Part shown: positions 50,488 through 58,796 of the stretch, in pieces
Numbering within the stretch: position 1 is the stretch's first letter
Layout of the letters: each line of letters begins with the position of its first letter
DNA from: Fibrella aquatilis
Lineage (GTDB): Bacteria; Bacteroidota; Bacteroidia; Cytophagales; Spirosomataceae
NCBI RefSeq assembly: GCF_017353255.1
Contig: NZ_JAFMYU010000007.1
Span: 186,001 to 250,000 of the forward strand
Length of the DNA: 64,000 nt
Reading direction: 5' to 3'
Notes under the pieces: generated by a model
Told to the model about the DNA's origin: nothing
The model's database searches: none
Seen by the model: only the letters and a program-made list of their open reading frames with translations
Made by a program: the position numbers and the translations under genes

Positions 50488-51204
50488 TTATTTTCGGAAA
50501 GACAGCGTGAGGCTTATGCCCGGCACCATACCCACCGTAGAGGGAATCACGACGGGGTTGTAGCGCAGGGTCAGGCTGTCGGAGATATCAAACGTTTTAA
50601 GGTGCGCCGTCACATTGGCATCGACCACGTTCAGTGCCCAAAAGAGCGCCGTGAAAATATAATTGTAGTCGCGCCAGCGGCGGTAAAATTCAGTACCCCG
50701 CTGAAGCTGGTTCAGGTCTAGCTCTAGGTTTCGGCTGGCCACTACCGCCTTTTTCAATACGGGATTCGTGCCGGGTTTACTATAGGCTACTTCATAGGCA
50801 CTCAGAAACTCGACATAATCTCCGTTGAATTTGCTGATGAGGATGCCGAACGTGGTGAAGCCAGCGTAGATGAGCGGAATCTTCCAGATTTGCCCGTTAT
50901 AATACTGCCCCAGCCCCGGCAAGGCCAACGACAGCAGCGCTGCCCGCTTCGGGATGATCTTCCTGATTTTGGCATTGGCCGAGTCCGACAAGCTTACGGT
51001 GTCGACGGGGGTGTCTGCCGAGAGGGTGTCGTATTCCACAACGTCGGGCCGGATAGTATCGGCGGGCAAATCCTGCCGAATCACGGGGAAGCGCCCTACC
51101 GGAGCCGGTCGGCTTGTGTCGGCTGTCTGGGCGTGGCTGGTGGTCATCACCGCCAGCCATAGAAACAGGCCGATCAGACTAAGGCGAAGAAAAAGGGCGT
51201 TCAC
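50488..51204 (-). CDS. DUF5683 domain-containing membrane protein
   Basis: The 238-residue protein starts at GTG (51202-51204) and has a signal peptide (LSLIGLFLWLAVMTTSHAQ). The DUF5683 core begins PKRAALLSLALPGLGQYYNGQ with two hydrophobic segments (IPLIYAGFTTFGILI). The family is unstudied and often sits near parAB, dapB and lepB in Bacteroidota, as here. It is in one transcript with dapB; a downstream effect on cell wall growth is only inference. Confidence 0.85.
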   Translation of the reverse strand: MNALFLRLSLIGLFLWLAVMTTSHAQTADTSRPAPVGRFPVIRQDLPADTIRPDVVEYDTLSADTPVDTVSLSDSANAKIRKIIPKRAALLSLALPGLGQYYNGQIWKIPLIYAGFTTFGILISKFNGDYVEFLSAYEVAYSKPGTNPVLKKAVVASRNLELDLNQLQRGTEFYRRWRDYNYIFTALFWALNVVDANVTAHLKTFDISDSLTLRYNPVVIPSTVGMVPGISLTLSFRK

Positions 51205-51309
51205 TGATAAACTCGGTATTGACGCGACCGGCGCGGGCGTTCGTGACTAGGCAGTATAACCATAACGAAAGCCCCGGTCTATCTGACTACTGGGGCGGCT
51301 TAAAAAAAC

Positions 51310-52230
51310 TTAAGCCGAATAATTCAATACATTCAAAATCCGGTCGAGGTCTTCCTGCGAGGTGAACGGAATCTTGATCTCGCCCGTGTGCTTATCGTCG
51401 GCCTTGATCATCACTTTGGTGCCAAACATCGACGACAGTTTGAACTGCAAGCTGCGCATTTCCTGCTTGGGCAGGGTGATTTTGCGGGCTGGTACGGCTT
51501 CGTCGGCCATCGATAGGTTGCGCACGGCTTCCTCTACCTTCCGCACCGACCAGTCTTCTTCAATGATTTTGTTGAAGAGCTTGATCTGCACGTCGGGGTT
51601 GTCGATGTTGATGATGGCGCGGGCGTGGCCCATCGAAATCCGGGTGTCGCGCAGCGAGGCCTGAATGACGGGGGGCAGTTTCAGTAGCCGGATGTAGTTG
51701 TTGACCGTCGTGCGGTTTTTACCCACGCGCTCGCCCAGTTCTTCCTGTTTCAGGCTGCACTCGGTAATGAGGCGCTGGTAGGAGAGGGCAATTTCTATCG
51801 AGTTCAGGTTTTCACGCTGAATGTTCTCGATCAGGGCCATTTCCAGCATCTGCTGGTCGTTGGCCGTGCGCACATAGGCCGGAATGTGCAGCATCCCGAT
51901 CAGCTTGGAAGCCTGCAAACGCCGTTCGCCCGAAATAAGCTGGTAATGGTCTTTACCCAGTTGCCGCACCGTGATGGGCTGGATGATGCCCTGCACCCGG
52001 ATCGAGTCGGCCAGTTCATTCAGCGCCTCTTCGTCGAAGCGGGTACGGGGTTGAAAGGGGTTCGTTTCGATCAGATCCAGACTAATCTCAGTCATGGTAC
52101 TGATCGACTCGTAGGGTGAAGGTTTGGTCTGCCGGTCTTCACTATCCTGCAGGAGCGCCCCTAATCCCCGACCCAGGCCAGTCAGTTTGCCGGGCTTCAT
52201 ACCCCCTGGCTTTGCATTTGTGGTGTTCAT
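51310..52230 (-). CDS. parB: Chromosome partitioning protein ParB
   Basis: I choose the ATG at 52228-52230 (306 residues); the next upstream ATG lies in repeat sequence. The N-terminus has LGRGLGALLQD, the ParB/CTPase domain has TNPFQPR, GIIQPITVRQ and the C-motif ISGERRLQASKL, and a helix-turn-helix follows (KQEELGERVGKNRTTVNNYI). The C-terminal dimerisation region ends NVLNYSA. ParB loads on parS near the origin and works with ParA. It is separated from parA by a G-family palindrome rather than overlapping it. Confidence 0.95.
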   Translation of the reverse strand: MNTTNAKPGGMKPGKLTGLGRGLGALLQDSEDRQTKPSPYESISTMTEISLDLIETNPFQPRTRFDEEALNELADSIRVQGIIQPITVRQLGKDHYQLISGERRLQASKLIGMLHIPAYVRTANDQQMLEMALIENIQRENLNSIEIALSYQRLITECSLKQEELGERVGKNRTTVNNYIRLLKLPPVIQASLRDTRISMGHARAIINIDNPDVQIKLFNKIIEEDWSVRKVEEAVRNLSMADEAVPARKITLPKQEMRSLQFKLSSMFGTKVMIKADDKHTGEIKIPFTSQEDLDRILNVLNYSA

Positions 52231-52240
52231 CTCAAAAAGA

Positions 52241-52316
52241 GTTTCAAGTCTAATGTTCAATGTTTAAAGTGTGCCGACTGCAACAACTTTAGACGTTAGA
52301 CATTGGACGTTTAAAC
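52241..52316. repeat. Degenerate palindrome between parA and parB
   Basis: Imperfect arms (52241-52270 and 52286-52316) use the same TTCAATGTTTAAAGT words as the elements at 21899 and 35035. The right arm includes the TAA stop of parA. It is the most diverged element in the window. Confidence 0.7.
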
Positions 52317-53096
52317 AGTTTCTTGCGGCATCAGGCCGTTTTTGGCCAGGATCTCGCGGGCTAAATTGAGGTAGCTGATGGCGCCCTTACTGTCGGCATC
52401 CTGCGCCAGCACCGGCACCCCAAAACTGGGCGATTCGCTGAGGCGGATGTTACGCGGAATGATGGTGCTGAACACCATTTGCTGGAAGTGCGAGGTAACC
52501 TCGCCAACTACCTGGTTCGAGAGCCGCACCCGCAGGTCGTACATGGTAAGCAGAATACCCTCGATAGCCAGGTTGGTGTTGAGTCGCGACTGAATGATCT
52601 TGATTGTGTTCAGCAGTTTGCCCAGCCCTTCCAGCGCAAAATATTCGCACTGCACCGGAATAATGACCGAATCGGCAGCGGTGAGGCTGTTGATCGTGAT
52701 CAGGCCCAACGATGGCGAACAGTCTACGATGATGAAGTCGTAGTCGTCGCGCACCCGGTTGAGGGCCTCTTTCATCTTGTCTTCCCGGTTTTGCAGGTTA
52801 ATCATCTCGATTTCGGCCCCCACCAGGTCAATGTGCGAGGGGAGAAGGTCAAGATTCGGGAAGTCGGTCTGAATGATGGCGTCGCGCGTTTGTACGTCTT
52901 CGATCATGCATTCGTAGATACTATTCTCGATCTCCTTGGGGTTGTAACCCAGCCCGGAGGTTGAGTTAGCCTGTGGATCAGCGTCGACAATGAGCGTCCG
53001 AAATTCGAGGGCCGCCAAACTGGCCGCGAGGTTGATTGTTGTTGTGGTTTTACCGACGCCACCCTTCTGGTTGGCAATGGCAATAACTTTACCCAT
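52311..53096 (-). CDS. parA: Chromosome partitioning ATPase ParA
   Basis: The 261-residue protein has the deviant Walker A motif KGGVGKTT (residues 11-18), Walker A' [14 protein letters not shown] and [12 protein letters not shown] (Walker B). It binds DNA non-specifically and forms gradients that pull ParB-parS complexes. Length matches Soj-type ParA. A degenerate -7-like box (CATCTTTG, 53117-53124) and two parS half-site-like words lie upstream. Confidence 0.96.
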   Translation of the reverse strand: MGKVIAIANQKGGVGKTTTTINLAASLAALEFRTLIVDADPQANSTSGLGYNPKEIENSIYECMIEDVQTRDAIIQTDFPNLDLLPSHIDLVGAEIEMINLQNREDKMKEALNRVRDDYDFIIVDCSPSLGLITINSLTAADSVIIPVQCEYFALEGLGKLLNTIKIIQSRLNTNLAIEGILLTMYDLRVRLSNQVVGEVTSHFQQMVFSTIIPRNIRLSESPSFGVPVLAQDADSKGAISYLNLAREILAKNGLMPQETV

Positions 53097-53151
53097 GGGA
53101 CTGTTCGTTGCAGGGTCAAAGATGCCGCAACGAAACTACCTTTCCAAGTAA

Positions 53152-53172
53152 TGTTCCACGAAAATGTTTCAC
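53152..53172. promoter_or_regulatory. Tandem parS half-site-like sequence upstream of parA
   Basis: TGTTCCACG (53152-53160) and TGTTTCAC (53165-53172) match the left half of the parS consensus TGTTNCACGTGAAACA in direct orientation, 13 bp apart. Neither is completed by the right half, so a functional parS is doubtful. Confidence 0.3.
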
Positions 53173-53243
53173 AAAAAATTAATGAGCGATTGTGTGACTG
53201 AACGAATGAGTGAATAGGCCAACAACAGAGCACCTATTTCGCT

Positions 53244-55292
53244 TCAGCGCAGGAATTGATAGATGGTCGCCTGCGACTGTAGGGGCGGCTGGCTGCTGGT
53301 AACGGCCTCCCAGTCGCCCTGTTCGTTGAGCAGCGTTGCCTGAGCCGTATCGGCCAATTGGAAATCAAGCAGTTGACCTAATTGCCTACCCAGGGCCGGG
53401 TTCAGCACGGGAAAACAAACCTCGATGCGGCGGTGCAGATTGCGGTTCATCCAGTCGGCAGAGCCGAGGTAGGTTTGGGGCTGGCCGTTGTTGTGAAATA
53501 CAAATACCCGCCCGTGTTCGAGGTATCGGTCTACAATGCGCCGCACCCGGATGGTCTCACTCTGGCCCGGCACGTTAGGCACAAGGGTACAGATACCCCG
53601 CACAATCAGGTCGATGGGTACCCCCGCCCGGCTGGCTTCGTAGAGTTTGTCGACCATAGTCTGTTCCTGCAAGTTGTTGATCTTGAGAATAATGCGTGCC
53701 GGAAGGCCGCGCTGATGGTTCGCTATTTCGCCGTCTATGAGGACCAGCAGCCGTGGCACCAGGTTAAACGGCACCACCAGCAGGTGGCCAAACGTAACGG
53801 GCGGGTAGTCGATGGGTTGTTTGCGGGTTTTCAGGTAAACTACCAGCCGTTCCAGGTCGGTGGTGATGCCCGCGTGGCTGGTGAGCAGGATATGGTCGGT
53901 GTAGAAACGGGCGGTGTTTTCGTTGAAATTCCCCGTCGACAGCAGTCCGTAGCTCCGCTGCTGTTGGCCGACGCGGCGTTTGACAAGGGCTATTTTGGCG
54001 TGGACTTTCAGGTTCGGAATGCTGTATACGAGCCGAATGCCCGCCGCCTTAAACTGCTTGCTCCACCGCAGGTTGTTGGCCTCATCGAAGCGGGCTTTCA
54101 GTTCCATAAACACCGTTACCTGCTTGCCATTATAGGCTGCGCTGAGCAGTGCCTGTCCAATGGCCGAGTCGGTAGCGATGCGGTAGAAGGTGACGAAAAT
54201 ATCGGTCACGTCGGGGTGGGTGGCGGCTTCGTTGAAGAACCGCAACACGGGGTTATAGGCCTGGTAGGGCGTGTGGAGCAGGTAATCGCGGCGGTCAAGT
54301 TGATCGAAGATGGATGCTTCGCCCTGGAGGTCGGCAATGGGCAGCGGCGGCTGTGGCGGGTAGTTGAGGGCGGCCCCCACGGGGTTGGGCAGGTTCATGA
54401 GGCTGCTCAGGTTGTGGTAACGCCCGCCCGACACCCGCGACTGTGGCAGCAGCCCAAACGCAGCCCCCAGTGCTGCCAGCAGGTCAGTGGGGGTGGTGGG
54501 GTCGTAGAGGAAGCGCGTGGTGTGGCCTTCTTTCCGCTGGTCGAGCATCCGGGCGATGTTCTCATCCATCTGCCCGGCAAACTCATCGACAATGCTCACG
54601 TCAGCGTTGCGGGTGATCTTCACGCTATAGCTGCCCAGCACCTCATAACCCGGAAACAGGGCCGACAGGTGTTGCCGGATTACGTCGTCGATAAAGGTCA
54701 GGTAATGCACGCCATCCAATGGGGGCAGGGTCAGGAAGCGGGGCAACTGCTGATCGGGAATATTGACTATCGCCGACCGCTGCTTTCCGTCGGCATTCCG
54801 TAATGAAACACCAAGATAAAGGGCACTGTCGGGCACGTCGAGGGGTTTTTCCAGTAGCCCATCGAGCCAGACGGGCCGCAGCAAACCCAGCACCCAGCTA
54901 AAAAAATAATCGCTGACGGCCCGCCCGTGTTCCGCCCGAATCGGGTCGCCGTAGTAGAGATGTACGCCCTGCCGGGTTAGTTCGGGCAAAACCTTCTCCA
55001 CCAGCAACCGCCCGAATTCCTGTTGTGAACGCGTCACCTGCGCCTGTATGTCGGGCAAAAAGGAAGTCTCCACATCGTCGTTATCTGCTGTGTAGTGGCC
55101 TTCCAGCGAGAGCAGTGCCGACATGCGCACCCGGAAAAACTCGTCCAGGTTCGACGAAAAAATAGCCAGAAACCGCACCCGTTCATACACCGGCACGGCC
55201 ACGTTAGCCGCCTCGCGCAGCACCCGGTGATTAAAACTCAGCCAGCTTAGGTCGCGGTTGATGTAGGTGGAGGAAGTGTTCGTGGGGGTCAT
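53244..55292 (-). CDS. ppk1: Polyphosphate kinase 1
   Basis: The 682-residue enzyme builds polyphosphate from ATP. It starts with the N-terminal domain YINRDLSWLSFNHRVL, then the head domain, and has the two phospholipase-D-like catalytic halves: NLKVHAKIALVKRR (phospho-histidine region), LSTGNFNENTARFYTDH and YLGSADWMNRNLHRR. Length is typical (about 690). It is monocistronic, with a TTCCTTTG box (7 of 8) about 25 bp before the ATG. Confidence 0.96.
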   Translation of the reverse strand: MTPTNTSSTYINRDLSWLSFNHRVLREAANVAVPVYERVRFLAIFSSNLDEFFRVRMSALLSLEGHYTADNDDVETSFLPDIQAQVTRSQQEFGRLLVEKVLPELTRQGVHLYYGDPIRAEHGRAVSDYFFSWVLGLLRPVWLDGLLEKPLDVPDSALYLGVSLRNADGKQRSAIVNIPDQQLPRFLTLPPLDGVHYLTFIDDVIRQHLSALFPGYEVLGSYSVKITRNADVSIVDEFAGQMDENIARMLDQRKEGHTTRFLYDPTTPTDLLAALGAAFGLLPQSRVSGGRYHNLSSLMNLPNPVGAALNYPPQPPLPIADLQGEASIFDQLDRRDYLLHTPYQAYNPVLRFFNEAATHPDVTDIFVTFYRIATDSAIGQALLSAAYNGKQVTVFMELKARFDEANNLRWSKQFKAAGIRLVYSIPNLKVHAKIALVKRRVGQQQRSYGLLSTGNFNENTARFYTDHILLTSHAGITTDLERLVVYLKTRKQPIDYPPVTFGHLLVVPFNLVPRLLVLIDGEIANHQRGLPARIILKINNLQEQTMVDKLYEASRAGVPIDLIVRGICTLVPNVPGQSETIRVRRIVDRYLEHGRVFVFHNNGQPQTYLGSADWMNRNLHRRIEVCFPVLNPALGRQLGQLLDFQLADTAQATLLNEQGDWEAVTSSQPPLQSQATIYQFLR

Positions 55293-55386
55293 CGGTTGGC
55301 AGCGCAGTTACTCAAAGGAAACGACTTGTCACCACCCACCAAAATAACGGCCCACGCCGGTATGTTATCAAATTGTGAACGAGGCG

Positions 55387-55439
55387 AATGAGTGTGCTGT
55401 CAGGTCGGGGGACCTGACAGCACACTTAGCACACTCATT
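55387..55439. repeat. Asymmetric palindrome with a tandem unit on one arm
   Basis: The core AGTGTGCTGTCAGGTC (55391-55406) is exactly inverted at 55411-55426 around GGGG. Further out the right arm has one extra 9-bp unit (AGTGTGCTA in reverse) that the left arm lacks. It lies between ppk1 and the radical SAM gene. Confidence 0.85.
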
Positions 55440-55442
55440 AGA

Positions 55443-56477
55443 CTACGCCCACACCTTGGCCCCTTCCGTGCAGTTTTTGCACATGTCGATCTCGGCGCGG
55501 TTCTGGATCAGGGTCTGGCGGAAGCGGCGGTAGGCAGGGCTGAACCAAACGTCGCGGAAGGAATTGTCCTGCAAGGTGCCCAGTTGGTGGTCGGCGTCTT
55601 TGTCGAAGCAGCACGGCACGATGCGGCCGTCCCAGGTCATCACGCACGAGTGCCACATGCGCCAGCAGTGGTCCAGCAGGGCGTTTTTCACGCCAAAGGT
55701 GCCGTCGGCCTTTTTGGCGTAGCGACTGTATTTTTCAATCATCGGCATCAGGTCCGAGCCGTTTTCGTAGTCGTAGATCTGGGCGGTTTTCAGTTTTACC
55801 TCATCCACGCCAATCTCGCGGGCCAGCTGTTGCACCTGTGCAATCTGGTGTTCGTTGGGTTTCACCACCAGAAACTGAAAGATCACGTGCGGTGTGGCCG
55901 ACTTCATTTCCCGCTTCCAGCGAATGAGGTTGCGCGTACCTTCCAGCACCTTGTCCAGCTTGCCCCCCACCCGATACTGCTCGTACACGTCCTGGGTGGT
56001 GCCGTCGATAGAGATAATGAGCCGGTCTAACCCCGATTCAATCGTTTTGCGGGCGTTTTCGTCGGTGAGGTAGTGGGCGTTGGTGCTGGTGGCGGTGTAG
56101 ATATTGCGGTCGGCGGCGTAGCGCACCAGCTCCAGAAACTGGGGGTGCAGGTAAGGTTCGCCCTGAAAATAGAAGATTAGATAAAGCAGCGTGTCGTGCA
56201 GTTCGTCAATCGTGCGTTTGAACAGGTCTGCACCCAGCATACCCGTGGGCCGTGTGAACGACCGCAGCCCGCTGGGGCATTCGGGACAGCGCAGGTTGCA
56301 CGACGTGGTGGGTTCGACCGACAGCGACACCGGCAGCCCCCGCTGGTTGGGCTGACCGCTTTGCCGAGAGGCGTAGAAGCTCGTCAGTACCCGCAGAGCA
56401 TTGCTCACGCGCCGGGGCGTGAGTTTTCCGGCAAAATTCAACCCGTCGCGCAGACGATCATAGTAGGGAAAGGCCAT
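55443..56477 (-). CDS. Radical SAM/SPASM domain protein
   Basis: The protein, started at the ATG 56475-56477 (344 residues), has the radical SAM cluster motif C60-x3-C64-x2-C67 in TTSCNLRCPECPSG. A SPASM-type C-terminus contains DHCWRMWHSC, GRIVPCCFDKD and DMCKNCTEG, enough cysteines for one or two extra clusters. Such proteins modify peptides or small molecules; no precursor peptide is seen nearby. The ATG is preceded by TACCTTTG-CCCT, the leaderless module. An upstream extension of the frame runs through a palindrome and is rejected. Confidence 0.92.
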   Translation of the reverse strand: MAFPYYDRLRDGLNFAGKLTPRRVSNALRVLTSFYASRQSGQPNQRGLPVSLSVEPTTSCNLRCPECPSGLRSFTRPTGMLGADLFKRTIDELHDTLLYLIFYFQGEPYLHPQFLELVRYAADRNIYTATSTNAHYLTDENARKTIESGLDRLIISIDGTTQDVYEQYRVGGKLDKVLEGTRNLIRWKREMKSATPHVIFQFLVVKPNEHQIAQVQQLAREIGVDEVKLKTAQIYDYENGSDLMPMIEKYSRYAKKADGTFGVKNALLDHCWRMWHSCVMTWDGRIVPCCFDKDADHQLGTLQDNSFRDVWFSPAYRRFRQTLIQNRAEIDMCKNCTEGAKVWA

Positions 56478-56481
56478 AGGG

Positions 56482-56489
56482 CAAAGGTA
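56482..56489 (-). promoter_or_regulatory. Leaderless start module TACCTTTG-CCCT-ATG
   Basis: On the minus strand TACCTTTG is followed by CCCT and the ATG of the radical SAM gene, the same arrangement as at 8014 and 29997. Confidence 0.6.
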
Positions 56490-56497
56490 GGGAAGGG

Positions 56498-56587
56498 AGT
56501 GGTAAGTGATGAGTGGTAAGTGGTGAGTTTGCTGCCGCACGAACAATACGCAGGCGGCAGCAAACTCACCACTCATCACTTACCACT
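56498..56587. repeat. Composite palindrome, 'GTGGTAAGTGATGAGT' family, unequal arms
   Basis: Left arm 56498-56538 and right arm 56554-56587 pair with one extra 7-bp unit (GTGGTAA-like) on the left. The inner module TTTGCTGCCGC and the loop AATACGCA (56545-56552) match the element at 43419 in inverted orientation. It lies between the M1 peptidase and radical SAM genes. Confidence 0.92.
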
Positions 56588-56589
56588 AA

Positions 56590-58536
56590 TTACCACAGCA
56601 TAAGGTTTTGAAGCCAGAAGAGGAATTTGGCGGCGTATTTGCCGGCGGGGGCTGTGGAGGGACTAACGGCGCGGCTGTTGTTGTTGAAGTCCACGTCCAT
56701 ATACAGCTTCTGCTTCGGGTCGGCGTGTGCCCAGACGATGCGGCTTTTGCCCGGAATGCTGAACGTGTGGGTCTTGGCCTTGCCGTCCCAGTAGAGGGTT
56801 TGTTCACGGCCGTTGGCAGTGCGGACCAGCAACTCGATAGGCAGCTGCATGTCGCCGAGGCGGTCTACGCGCACGGCGGCGGTGCCGTCGGCATAGTGCC
56901 AGATGCGGGCCAGCTTGTAGTCGCAGACGCGGTCGCCGAAGAGGACCTGGTCGAAAAACCAGTTTAGGTTGGGGCCGTAGGCTGCCCCGGCCCAGTTTTG
57001 GCCCAGCCGTTGTGGCACAATTTCGTTGACTACATCGATAAAGCTCTGCGCGTTGGGGTGCCGAAACCGCCAGCGCATAAAGTAGGTCTGCATGACTTCG
57101 TCCATCACGCGCCGCCCAATCAGACCTTCCAGTGTGCGGAGCCAGGTAGCAGTCTTTGAGTAGGTTAGCTCGCCGTAGTAGCCGTTGGGCAGTTGCCACA
57201 CGTTACCATACGAGGGGCCAATGCCGGGGTTGTCGAGGTGAACGTAGCCATCACGTGACGACTCCAGGTCGCCCATACGGAAACCAAACCAGTCGATCAT
57301 ACTCGTTTGTCGGCCGTAAGTGGCGTCCATGATGCGGCCTTCGTAATACTGGTTGAACCCCTCGTCGAGCCAGGCTTCTTCAAATTCGTTGCTGGCCAGG
57401 AGTTGCATAAAGTACTGATGGCCAAACTCATGCACCGTAACCAGCTCCGGGAAACGTGCCCCGGCGGGAAGCCCCCAACTCGTGCCCGCCGTGATGAACA
57501 TGGGGTATTCCATGCCCGCCGCCCCCGACGCATGCAACGGTGGGTCAACCACCGTGATGACAGGGTAGGGGTAAGGCCCCACGTTTTTGTCGAAATAGGT
57601 CAGCGCGGCCTTCAGCGCGTGGGCGTGGCGCGTGGCCTGATCGGCATGTTCGGGCTGCATAAGCAGCCGTATCTGCACGGTATGGCCGGTTTTGCTTCGC
57701 CAAACGTCAGTTACTACCTGCGTGTGCGGGGCGGCTGTCCAGGCGAAGTCAATCACGTCGTCGGCCTGGTAGCGCAGGGTTTTGGTACCGTCGCGGTTGG
57801 TTTTTTCGGCGGTTGGTAGCCCCGTAGCTCCCACCACACACCGGCTGGGCAGGGTGATGTTTACTGCGTAGGTACCATAGTCGGCGTAGAATTCGGAGTG
57901 GGCATGGAACTGGTGGCAGTTCCAGCCGCCGGTGGTTCTTCCCCGCATCCCGGCGGGTTCGTAGACACCGATTTTTGGGAACCACTGCCCCACTAGAAAG
58001 AAGTCGCGGCTGAAGCCGGTGCGGGCAAAGATTTGGGGCAGTTTGGCCTGAAACGTCATGTCGAGCACGATGGTCTCGCCGGGTTTCAACGGGCGTTTCA
58101 GCGGCACGCGCAGCACGGTCCGGTCATCTGCGTTCATGTCGTCGGGGTGGATAAACTGACTCATGGCCAGCAGGTTATCGCCGGTTTGGTGGTCTTTGAG
58201 GGCCGTTAGTTTGGTCCAGCCAAAGTTGCCGGGTTTGGTATCGTCCAACTCATCGCCCCGCAACTGCCCGCCCGATTCGCGCATGAACGTCGATTGCTTG
58301 TCGCGGAAGGCGTTGAGATATAGGTGAAACTGTAGCTCGTTGATAACGTCAGGCGAGGTGTTGCGCCAAGTGAGTGTCTGCCGACCGTCGAGGCGTTTGG
58401 TGTTGGTATTCAGTCGCACGTCGATGGCGTAATTCGCGTTTCGGGGCGACAAGGGTACAGCATGTGCCTTGGTTGGGCTAACCATCAGCGTAAGCAGCCA
58501 CCACCCTATTAACTGAAAAAAGCTAGGTCGTTGCAT
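56590..58536 (-). CDS. M1 family metallopeptidase
   Basis: The 648-residue protein has a signal peptide (GWWLLTLMVSPTKAHA), an N-terminal beta domain (NYAIDVRLNTNTKRLDG) and the M1 catalytic domain. The zinc motif HEFGHQYF (HExxH) is followed after 18 residues by EEAWLDEGFNQYYE, giving the third ligand Glu. The exopeptidase loop reads GMEYPMF instead of GxMEN, as in some bacterial M1 subgroups. It probably degrades peptides in the periplasm or outside the cell. Confidence 0.92.
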   Translation of the reverse strand: MQRPSFFQLIGWWLLTLMVSPTKAHAVPLSPRNANYAIDVRLNTNTKRLDGRQTLTWRNTSPDVINELQFHLYLNAFRDKQSTFMRESGGQLRGDELDDTKPGNFGWTKLTALKDHQTGDNLLAMSQFIHPDDMNADDRTVLRVPLKRPLKPGETIVLDMTFQAKLPQIFARTGFSRDFFLVGQWFPKIGVYEPAGMRGRTTGGWNCHQFHAHSEFYADYGTYAVNITLPSRCVVGATGLPTAEKTNRDGTKTLRYQADDVIDFAWTAAPHTQVVTDVWRSKTGHTVQIRLLMQPEHADQATRHAHALKAALTYFDKNVGPYPYPVITVVDPPLHASGAAGMEYPMFITAGTSWGLPAGARFPELVTVHEFGHQYFMQLLASNEFEEAWLDEGFNQYYEGRIMDATYGRQTSMIDWFGFRMGDLESSRDGYVHLDNPGIGPSYGNVWQLPNGYYGELTYSKTATWLRTLEGLIGRRVMDEVMQTYFMRWRFRHPNAQSFIDVVNEIVPQRLGQNWAGAAYGPNLNWFFDQVLFGDRVCDYKLARIWHYADGTAAVRVDRLGDMQLPIELLVRTANGREQTLYWDGKAKTHTFSIPGKSRIVWAHADPKQKLYMDVDFNNNSRAVSPSTAPAGKYAAKFLFWLQNLMLW

Positions 58537-58796
58537 CTGGGCAAGTGGGTACGGCCATTTTGACAGCCAATATACTACGGAGTATCTGGTGTCAGGTCAA
58601 CCATATTAAAAACGCGCTTGTTAGCTTGTTAGCTAGCCTGCTGGTCTGGAGAAATATACGTAGCAGTTATAAGGTGAATTTCACCACCTGCCTGGCGTCA
58701 GTTCTGGGTGGAATGTATTAATATTGTTTGTACTGGTAACACACACAAGAATGTTTAAGTAAAAAGTACTGGTATTTTATACGACTCTCCTTTCGT

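Noticed and set aside
53382-54803. 473-residue open frame on the plus strand
   Set aside because: It is the mirror of ppk1, whose catalytic motifs are intact on the minus strand; no recognisable domain.
55443-56579. Longer radical SAM protein starting at 56579
   Set aside because: The extra 34 codons run through a repeat element; the ATG at 56477 has a promoter module in front of it.
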